Shown: positions 14,683 to 20,691 of the stretch, piece after piece
Numbering within the stretch: position 1 is the stretch's first letter
Layout: each line of letters opens with the position of its first letter
NCBI GenBank assembly: GCA_027324025.1
Contig: DAHVYW010000088.1
Location: 1 to 23,093, forward strand
Direction: 5' to 3'
Origin: JAJZQD01 sp021847735
GTDB taxonomy: Bacteria > Bacillota > Thermincolia > Thermincolales > UBA2595
Length of the DNA stretch: 23,093 nucleotides
Notes under the pieces: model-generated
Told to the model about the DNA's origin: nothing
Database searches by the model: none
The model's input: only the letters and a program-made list of their open reading frames with translations
Position numbers and translations under genes: made by a program

Positions 14683-15120
14683 ATGATGGCTGCTGATAAT
14701 GCCAGTAGCCAAGAGTTGACCCAATCGACCATGGAGTTTCTTAAAGAGAAATGGCGGTCGGCGGCTTGGTCTGTATTTGTTATTGGCGTTTTGGTGTTGA
14801 TTAGTCTGGTCCTGGGCAAAAATATGATTGCCATTGGCCTTTTATCCGGATGGATAATCAGCTTACTTAATTATATCCTCCTGGCCTTCTTGATTGATTT
14901 AATCGTCAAGAGATACAAGAAAAAAGGTAATAAGGTTATTACCTTGCTCCTTACGATTGGGGGGTACCATGGCCGTTTTTGGGCTTTGATTTTCGTTCTT
15001 TATTATGCATTTCAACTCTATGGCAATGGTTTCGGGCTTGCGTTTTTAATAGGAATGTCCCTGCTAAAATGGGTAGCTGTTTGTGAATCTTTAGACAGGG
15101 CATTCAGCGAAGATTTTTGA
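14683..15120 (+). CDS. Small four-TM membrane protein, ATP synthase subunit I-like
   Basis: 145 residues; ATG at 14683 with AGAGGAGGT 6 bases upstream (ATG at 14686 is also possible). A hydrophilic N-terminus of about 25 residues is followed by four hydrophobic segments near 28-45, 48-72, 82-106 and 110-130, with the basic loop KRYKKKGNK between the second and third. Length, topology and the G-LSGWIISLLNY segment resemble the AtpI/ATP synthase I family, whose members help assemble the c-ring or carry Mg2+. No atp genes are adjacent, so this is a family-level resemblance only. It has its own terminator and is probably a separate unit. Confidence 0.6.
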   Translation: MMAADNASSQELTQSTMEFLKEKWRSAAWSVFVIGVLVLISLVLGKNMIAIGLLSGWIISLLNYILLAFLIDLIVKRYKKKGNKVITLLLTIGGYHGRFWALIFVLYYAFQLYGNGFGLAFLIGMSLLKWVAVCESLDRAFSEDF

Positions 15121-15125
15121 AAATA

Positions 15126-15159
15126 CCCGTCCCTGGGAAATCGGGGGCGGTTTTTTCTT
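15126..15159 (+). terminator. Terminator after the four-TM protein gene
   Basis: CCGTCCC (15127-15133) pairs with GGGGCGG (15144-15150), 7 bp with one G-U pair, followed by TTTTTTCTTT. It starts 6 bases after the stop codon. Confidence 0.8.
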
Positions 15160-15396
15160 TACCTTTCTTCATGTTTCGCTTAATAGCTTAGAAAATGCCT
15201 TAATTTTTTTAAAAATCTGGAGGATTTTATTTGCGTTAAGTAGAACTAAGTTCAAAGCATATTCAGGCTACTGCGTTATTAATTAAAAATTTTGCATATA
15301 TTATGGATGATTGAGGATATAAGTAATATATTACAAATTATTGAATGGGGTTTTTACAACTCCTGTTTTGACGTTAAATATCATGAGGTGAAGCAG
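15160..15396 (+). other. A/T-rich region upstream of yicC
   Basis: No ORF is supported. A TGGAGG ribosome-like site near 15220 precedes TTG-CGT-TAA, too short to be a gene. The promoter of the yicC-metK group is expected here, but no box pair with correct spacing stands out. Confidence 0.35.
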
Positions 15397-16275
15397 ATGA
15401 CAAAGAGCATGACCGGTTACGGAAGGGGAGAAAGTGAACAGGAAGGCAAATTTTTTACCGTGGAGATACGTTCGGTTAACCACCGTTTCTGTGAAGTGGT
15501 AATAAGGCTGCCAAAGTATTACGCTGCCTTGGAAGACCGTATCAGAAAACTAATTCAGGACCGTGTCTCCAGGGGTAGACTGGATGTATTCTTCACTGTG
15601 GAAGACCATGGAAAAGGCAACAAGTCCATTAGAGTTGACAAAGACCTTGCCATGGCTTATTATAGTGCATTGGAGGAATTGCGGGAAACCATTGGTGCAG
15701 AAGGTAAACTTGGTATTATCGACATTGCCAGGCTGCCGGATGTAATTGCCCTGGAAGAGACCCAGGATGACCTGGAGCAGTTATGGCCGGCTATGAGCCA
15801 GGCGGTTGAACAGGCATTGGATAAACTGTTGGAAATGCGCGGCACAGAAGGCCTGCGGCTCAAGGAAGATATGTTGAAGAGGGTTTGCCTGCTGGAGGAA
15901 TATACTGTTGGCATTTCCGAAAGGGCGCCTTCAGTGGTAGTTGAATATAAGGAGAAGCTTGAGGCCAGGCTTAAAGAACTGGCAGCTGATATTGAAATTG
16001 ACGAGAGTAGGCTGGCGGTGGAGTTAGCCATATTTGCGGATAGAAGCAGCATTACCGAGGAACTGGTAAGACTCAGAAGCCATTTTCAGGAAATACGGAG
16101 TACTATGAATTCGAATGAGGCTGTCGGAAGAAAGCTTGATTTTCTGGTACAGGAGTTGAACCGGGAATTTAATACTATCGGCTCCAAATCCAATAACCTG
16201 AATATTTCATCGACAGTAATTAAAGCCAAGAGTGAAGTTGAGAAAATAAGAGAACAGGTCCAAAATATTGAATAA
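15397..16275 (+). CDS. yicC: YicC/YloC family endoribonuclease
   Basis: 292 residues, the family's normal length. Start at the ATG of MTKSMTGYGRGE, the family's signature N-terminus, with ATGAGGTGAAG upstream; an in-frame ATG at 15292 lacks a ribosome site and gives a non-family extension. The C-terminal DUF1732 region carries DFLVQELNREFNTIGSKSN. Members are RNases implicated in sRNA/mRNA turnover and in stationary-phase survival. It heads the yicC-remA-gmk-rpoZ-coaBC series, a conserved order in Firmicutes. Confidence 0.95.
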   Translation: MTKSMTGYGRGESEQEGKFFTVEIRSVNHRFCEVVIRLPKYYAALEDRIRKLIQDRVSRGRLDVFFTVEDHGKGNKSIRVDKDLAMAYYSALEELRETIGAEGKLGIIDIARLPDVIALEETQDDLEQLWPAMSQAVEQALDKLLEMRGTEGLRLKEDMLKRVCLLEEYTVGISERAPSVVVEYKEKLEARLKELAADIEIDESRLAVELAIFADRSSITEELVRLRSHFQEIRSTMNSNEAVGRKLDFLVQELNREFNTIGSKSNNLNISSTVIKAKSEVEKIREQVQNIE

Positions 16276-16389
16276 GGTTGCCTGACATGAAAATTTTTCG
16301 AGTAAAAGGAGGGTTGACGGGGAAAATATTAATCAGTACCCGCTTGGAAATAAATTAGGCTATCGTTTAGATCTTGAGGAGGGAACTTT

Positions 16390-16662
16390 ATGGAAATCAA
16401 ATTAATTAACATCGGGTTCGGCAATATCGTTTCTGCTAACAGGATTATTGCTATTGTAAGCCCGGAATCCGCACCTATTAAGAGGATTATTACCGAGGCC
16501 CGCGACCGGGGAATGCTCATTGATGCTACTTACGGCAGGAGGACCAGGGCGGTTATTATCACCGACAGCGACCATGTAATTCTTTCGGCGGTGCAGCCGG
16601 AAACTGTAGCTCACCGTTTGGCTACTAAGGAGTCTGGGCATCAAGACGATTTAGCTGAATAA
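16390..16662 (+). CDS. remA: RemA-like matrix regulator (DUF370)
   Basis: 90 residues, family-typical. MEIKLINIGFGNIVSANRII and the strongly conserved ATYGRRTRAVIITDSDHVILSA region are diagnostic. In Bacillus subtilis RemA is a ring-forming DNA-binding protein that activates biofilm matrix and osmoprotection genes. GAGGAGGG ribosome site before the ATG. It lies between yicC and gmk, the standard location. Its targets in this organism are unknown. Confidence 0.95.
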   Translation: MEIKLINIGFGNIVSANRIIAIVSPESAPIKRIITEARDRGMLIDATYGRRTRAVIITDSDHVILSAVQPETVAHRLATKESGHQDDLAE

Positions 16663-16686
16663 TAGATTAATAAAGGGGAGGGTGGC

Positions 16687-17313
16687 ATGACGGTACCGGG
16701 TTTGCTGATTGTTATTTCAGGCCCTTCCGGGACGGGAAAGGGTACTATTTGCAAATCCCTGTTTCAGCGTAGGCCTGATATATTTTTTTCGATTTCTGCC
16801 ACTACCAGACCACCAAGAGCCGGGGAAATTGAAGGTGTAAACTATTATTTTAAAGATAAAAAGTCGTTCGAAGAGATGCTTGACCGGAACGAATTCTTAG
16901 AATGGGCTATGGTTTATGACAATTACTACGGAACCCCCAAAACACCGGTAATAGAGGCTATGGCGTCGGGAAAAGATGTTGTGCTCGAAATAGATGTCCA
17001 GGGTGCTTTGAAAGTTAGGGAAAAAGCTCCCGAGGGTATCTACCTTTTTGTCGTTCCGCCGTCTCTCCGCCAGCTAAGGGCGCGGATTGAGCGGAGGGGC
17101 ACCGACTCTATGGAAGTAATTAATAAAAGAATGGGCAAGGCTTTGGTGGAACTTGCTAACTTATATGCATATAATTATGTCATAGTCAATGATATTGTGG
17201 AAGAAGCCGTGGATAGGGTGGAGAGTATCTTAAAGGCCGAGAAATGCACGGTGCAAAGGTACCGTTTCGTAGTTGACGGTGAGCCGGACGAACCACTGGT
17301 GGTGCCAAAGTGA
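16687..17313 (+). CDS. gmk: Guanylate kinase
   Basis: Phosphorylates GMP to GDP with ATP. 208 residues. P-loop GPSGTGKGT at 12-20, then SATTRPPRAGEIEGVNYYF, the GMP-binding region, and YDNYYGTPK. The ATG follows GGGGAGGG by 6 bases and lies 24 bases after remA, so co-transcription is likely. Nothing unusual. Confidence 0.97.
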   Translation: MTVPGLLIVISGPSGTGKGTICKSLFQRRPDIFFSISATTRPPRAGEIEGVNYYFKDKKSFEEMLDRNEFLEWAMVYDNYYGTPKTPVIEAMASGKDVVLEIDVQGALKVREKAPEGIYLFVVPPSLRQLRARIERRGTDSMEVINKRMGKALVELANLYAYNYVIVNDIVEEAVDRVESILKAEKCTVQRYRFVVDGEPDEPLVVPK

Positions 17314-17349
17314 TTAAAAGGATGAAATAATTATTGGAGGAGGCTAAGA

Positions 17350-17556
17350 ATGAAGCAACCTTCTTTGGATGTTTTGATGAGTCATGTGGACAGCAAATAC
17401 ACTTTAGTTGTAGTTGTAGCCAAAAGAGCCAGGGAAATTACCGAGAACGGCCTAAAGACGGCGGAAGCAGAAGCGTTCAAACCGGTAAGCCTTGCCCTGG
17501 AGGAGATTGCCAACGACAAGGTGTCTTGGGAACGTACTAAAACGGGAATTAAGTAG
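17350..17556 (+). CDS. rpoZ: RNA polymerase omega subunit
   Basis: 68 residues, normal for omega, which aids folding and assembly of the beta-prime subunit. The segment YTLVVVVAKRAREI and the run FKPVSLALEEIANDKV are characteristic. GGAGGAGG ribosome site. The place after gmk is standard. A frame-shifted ORF at 17334-17540 overlaps it and is a shadow. Confidence 0.95.
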   Translation: MKQPSLDVLMSHVDSKYTLVVVVAKRAREITENGLKTAEAEAFKPVSLALEEIANDKVSWERTKTGIK

Positions 17557-17585
17557 TTCAGATACTGAAATGTGGTGATAGGCTG

Positions 17586-18800
17586 ATGCTAACTGACAAG
17601 TGCATAATTGTCGGAGTCACTGGGGGCATCGCTGCCTATAAGGCCCCCGACCTGATTAGTAAGCTGGTTAAGGCCGGAGTTGATGTACATATCATCATGA
17701 CCGAATCCGCAGCCAAATTTATTACCCCGCTCACTCTTCAGACGATATCCCGCAACCCGGTCACTACGCAGATGTTTGAGTTTCCCGGGGAATGGGAAGT
17801 CCAGCATATTTCACTGGCCGACAGGGCCGACCTTATGGTTGTCGCACCTGCCACGGCCAATATAATCGGCAAAGTTTGTGCCGGTATTGCGGATGACATA
17901 CTGTCAACAACTATAATGGCAACAAGGGCTCCTGTCCTGTTTGCCCCCGCCATGAATGTACATATGTATGAAAACCCAATAGTACAGGCCAATATTGCAA
18001 AGCTCAGTTCCCTTGGCTGCCATTTTCTTGAACCCGGTACAGGCCGGTTGGCCTGCGGTTATGAAGGAAAAGGCAGACTGCCTGATGTGGATATTATTTT
18101 CGATAAGATTTGCAGCCTAACAGTCTCCACCAGGGATCTGACAGGGAAAACATTTCTGGTAACCGCCGGACCAACAAGGGAGTACATAGACCCAATAAGG
18201 TTCCTTTCCAACGGCAGCACCGGGAAAATGGGATATGCCGTGGCCGAAGCGGCCAGAGAAAGGGGCGCCCGCGTGATTCTCATTTCCGGTCCGGTGAGTA
18301 TTCCGGTACCCCCCGGAGTGACCTACATTCCGGTGGTGTCGGCCCGGGACATGTTTGAGGCTGTTGTAAAGCACTACCAGGAGGCAGACGTTGTTGTTAA
18401 AACAGCGGCTGTTGCTGATTATCATCCTAAAAAGCAGTTGGGGTCAAAACTGAAAAAGGGGCGCGACGACTGGGCGCTGGAATTGACGAAGAACCAGGAC
18501 ATTCTACAGTACTTAGGGAGAAACAAGGGCAACCGGATTTTGATTGGCTTTGCGGCTGAAACTGATAACTTACTGGAAAATGCCACAAGGAAAATCCGGG
18601 ATAAAAACCTTGATTTTATAGTTGCCAATGATGTTACCCAACCCGGTGCCGGGTTTGGCACAGATACAAATGTGGTCAAATTCCTTTATAGGGACGGACG
18701 GGTAGAACAAATGGACAAGATGGGCAAAAAAGAAGTGGCCCATCATATTGTGGACCGGATTCTAAGTCTACAAGAAACATTAGCCAGAGGAGGTAGTTAG
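17586..18800 (+). CDS. coaBC: Bifunctional phosphopantothenoylcysteine decarboxylase / synthase
   Basis: Two consecutive coenzyme A steps: CoaB joins 4'-phosphopantothenate to cysteine using CTP, and the FMN-dependent CoaC decarboxylates the product. 404 residues. The CoaC half (1-about 185) shows GVTGGIAAYKAPDL, the catalytic His74 in VQHISLADRAD, PAMNVHMYENP (121-131) and Cys157 in GRLACGYEGKG. The CoaB half begins at LTGKTFLVTAGPTREYIDP and includes FLSNGSTGKMGYAVAEAA and VKTAAVADYHP. The ribosome site before the ATG is weak (GTGATAGG). Confidence 0.96.
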   Translation: MLTDKCIIVGVTGGIAAYKAPDLISKLVKAGVDVHIIMTESAAKFITPLTLQTISRNPVTTQMFEFPGEWEVQHISLADRADLMVVAPATANIIGKVCAGIADDILSTTIMATRAPVLFAPAMNVHMYENPIVQANIAKLSSLGCHFLEPGTGRLACGYEGKGRLPDVDIIFDKICSLTVSTRDLTGKTFLVTAGPTREYIDPIRFLSNGSTGKMGYAVAEAARERGARVILISGPVSIPVPPGVTYIPVVSARDMFEAVVKHYQEADVVVKTAAVADYHPKKQLGSKLKKGRDDWALELTKNQDILQYLGRNKGNRILIGFAAETDNLLENATRKIRDKNLDFIVANDVTQPGAGFGTDTNVVKFLYRDGRVEQMDKMGKKEVAHHIVDRILSLQETLARGGS

Positions 18801-18801
18801 A

Positions 18802-19992
18802 ATGACTAGAAGGCTCTTTACTTCGGAATCTGTAACCGAAGGCCATCCCGATAAGATTGCCGACCAGATTTCGGATTCGGTCCTTGATGCAATTTTTGAA
18901 AAGGACCCTATGGCCAGGGTTGCTTGCGAGACTGCGGTTACCACCGGTTTGGTTCTCGTTATGGGGGAGATAACAACAGGTTGTTATGTTGATATTCCTA
19001 AGGTTGTCCGGGAAACAATCAGGGAGATAGGGTATACCCGGGCCAAATTCGGATTCGACTGTGATACCTGTGCTGTAGTTACCGCAATTGATGAACAGTC
19101 CCCGGATATTGCTATGGGGGTTGACAGGGCTCTGGAGGCAAAAACAGGTGAGATGTCAGATGCAGACATTGAAGCAATCGGTGCGGGGGACCAGGGAATG
19201 ATGTTCGGTTATGCTACCAATGAAACCCCCGAGCTCATGCCTTTACCGATATCCCTGGCTCACAAACTCTGCAGGAGGCTGTCTGAAGCCCGTAAGAGCA
19301 GGGAACTGACATACCTGAGGCCTGACGGAAAGAGCCAGGTAACTGTTGAATATGAAGGCGACAAGCCGGTCCGGGTGGATACTGTGGTTATCTCTACCCA
19401 GCATAAAGACGATGTTACTTTGGAGACTATCAGGCAGGATATTATTGAAAAGGTAATTAAACCTGTTGTCCCAGCCGAACTGATGGATGAAAAAACGAAG
19501 TTCTATGTTAATCCTACCGGCAGGTTTGTAATCGGCGGACCCCAGGGTGACTCCGGTGTAACCGGTCGGAAAATAATCGTCGACACTTACGGCGGGATGG
19601 CCCGTCACGGTGGCGGGGCATTCTCCGGAAAAGACCCCACGAAGGTTGACCGGTCTGCGGCTTATGCAGCGCGCTATGTTGCCAAAAACATTGTCGCTGC
19701 CGGCTTGGCTGACCGCTGTGAAGTTCAGCTTGCTTACGCCATCGGTGTAGCAAGACCTGTTTCGATTCTGGTTGAGACCTTTGGGACAGGCCGGGTGAGT
19801 GAAGAAATCCTGGTATCTCTCGTACACAAGCATTTTGACCTGCGTCCGGCAGGGATAATAAAAGAGCTGGATTTAAGAAGGCCGATTTACAGACTGACAG
19901 CCTCATACGGTCATTTCGGCCGGACAGACCTTACCCTTAGCTGGGAGAGAACAGATAAGGCGGAAGCCCTTCGCAGGGACGCCGGGCTATAA
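18802..19992 (+). CDS. metK: S-adenosylmethionine synthetase
   Basis: Makes SAM from methionine and ATP. 396 residues. Signature regions: FTSESVTEGHPDKIADQISD, GAGDQGMMFGYATNE and GGGAFSGKDPTKVDRSAAY. The start is one base after the coaBC stop, with AGAGGAGG inside the coaBC end, so translation is probably coupled. SAM is the co-substrate of the radical activase in this window, though nothing links their regulation. No SAM riboswitch is seen before it. Confidence 0.97.
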   Translation: MTRRLFTSESVTEGHPDKIADQISDSVLDAIFEKDPMARVACETAVTTGLVLVMGEITTGCYVDIPKVVRETIREIGYTRAKFGFDCDTCAVVTAIDEQSPDIAMGVDRALEAKTGEMSDADIEAIGAGDQGMMFGYATNETPELMPLPISLAHKLCRRLSEARKSRELTYLRPDGKSQVTVEYEGDKPVRVDTVVISTQHKDDVTLETIRQDIIEKVIKPVVPAELMDEKTKFYVNPTGRFVIGGPQGDSGVTGRKIIVDTYGGMARHGGGAFSGKDPTKVDRSAAYAARYVAKNIVAAGLADRCEVQLAYAIGVARPVSILVETFGTGRVSEEILVSLVHKHFDLRPAGIIKELDLRRPIYRLTASYGHFGRTDLTLSWERTDKAEALRRDAGL

Positions 19993-20029
19993 AATTTCCT
20001 CAACTGACAAGTCTGAAATGATGCTAATT

Positions 20030-20046
20030 GGGACGTTTAACGTCCC
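20030..20046 (+). terminator. Hairpin after metK, lacking a T-tract
   Basis: GGGACG (20030-20035) and CGTCCC (20041-20046) around TTTAA, 38 bases after the metK stop. The palindromic element at 20049 begins 2 bases later, where a T-tract would be expected; insertion may have displaced it. Confidence 0.4.
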
Positions 20047-20048
20047 CC

Positions 20049-20173
20049 GCAGGCTGTTGAAAAACTTCGTCTAGCTTTGTCACCCAGTAGTGATGGGACA
20101 GTCAATGTACACCAGTACGCCTTCTGCCCCGTCACTACTGGGTTCCGCGCTATACTCGTTTTTAACAGCCTGC
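20049..20173. mobile_element. 125-bp palindromic element (MITE-like)
   Basis: Terminal inverted repeats GCAGGCTGTTGAAAAAC (20049-20065) and GTTTTTAACAGCCTGC (20158-20173) differ by one base. Inside, CCCAGTAGTGATGGGACAG (20083-20101) pairs with CTGCCCCGTCACTACTGGG (20124-20142) with two mismatches. It has no coding capacity and no clear target duplication. The size and fold suggest a miniature inverted-repeat element mobilised in trans. Confidence 0.65.
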
Positions 20174-20432
20174 TTACATTTATGAATGGACTCTGTCAAC
20201 AAGCTGTTGGGATGTATAACGGGCCCGTTTGTTTTTTTTGGATAACTATTCTTTCGTTTGCCTGTATCAAAGCTGTTAATCTTTACGGCTTCCGTGCCTT
20301 CTAAACCCGTGGAACAGGTGTCGGTCGTAATCCCGCCTGCAGGGCTTCATGTAATACTGGAAATTAGGCGTCAAGGGTTTTATAAAATCTGAGGGTTTGC
20401 GGAGCAAACCAACCTTTTCTATTTACTACACC
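20174..20432. other. Non-coding gap between the two palindromic elements
   Basis: Holds the palindrome AACGGGCCCGTT followed by TG and eight T's near 20217-20238, which may be the working metK terminator. GGTTTGC/GCAAACC around GGA lies at about 20393-20409. No gene is supported. Confidence 0.4.
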
Positions 20433-20625
20433 AAAAGAAGCAGCCTCTTTTAAAGGTAAAACCCAAGGAAGGGGCGGGTGTGTTCCGTAGAGCGAGGCTG
20501 ACGTCCGCCGGCCCGCGACCGCGTACGCGGGAGCGGTCTTTTGCCGGCTGAGTTGTTGCTCGCTCGCAGGAATATGCCCGCCCCTTCCTGGTATTTTACC
20601 CGAACCAAAGAGGCTACTTTTTTTA
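20433..20625. repeat. 193-bp imperfect palindrome upstream of priA
   Basis: Nested complementary segments share one centre near 20527.5: outer 20433-20450 with 20608-20625 (16 of 18 pairs), GGTAAAA with TTTTACC, AGGAAGGGGCGGG (20466-20478) with CCCGCCCCTTCCT (20577-20589), GAGCGAG (20490-20496) with CTCGCTC (20559-20565), GCCGGC with GCCGGC, and GACCGC (20517-20522) with GCGGTC (20533-20538). The outer right arm ends in a T-run. It is either a fold-back mobile element or a large structured RNA/terminator. Confidence 0.7.
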
Positions 20626-20651
20626 CACCTCCACTTCTGATATAATATAAT
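20622..20651 (+). promoter_or_regulatory. Possible sigma-A promoter for priA
   Basis: TTTACA (20622-20627), an 18-base spacer, TATAAT (20646-20651); an overlapping TATAAT also starts at 20641. The -35 overlaps the end of the long palindrome. Confidence 0.45.
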
Positions 20652-20691
20652 ATCATGGTATCTTTGCCTACCTAGGCTTATCGGAGGAACT

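Noticed and set aside
16287..16358. 23-codon ORF between yicC and remA
   Set aside because: Weak ribosome site and no recognisable pattern; the gap is more likely untranslated.
19243..19833. 196-codon ORF opposite metK
   Set aside because: Antisense shadow of metK; the sense frame has all the family motifs.
20077..20304. 75-codon ORF after metK
   Set aside because: It starts inside the palindromic element and reads across its arm; no ribosome site and no domain-like sequence.
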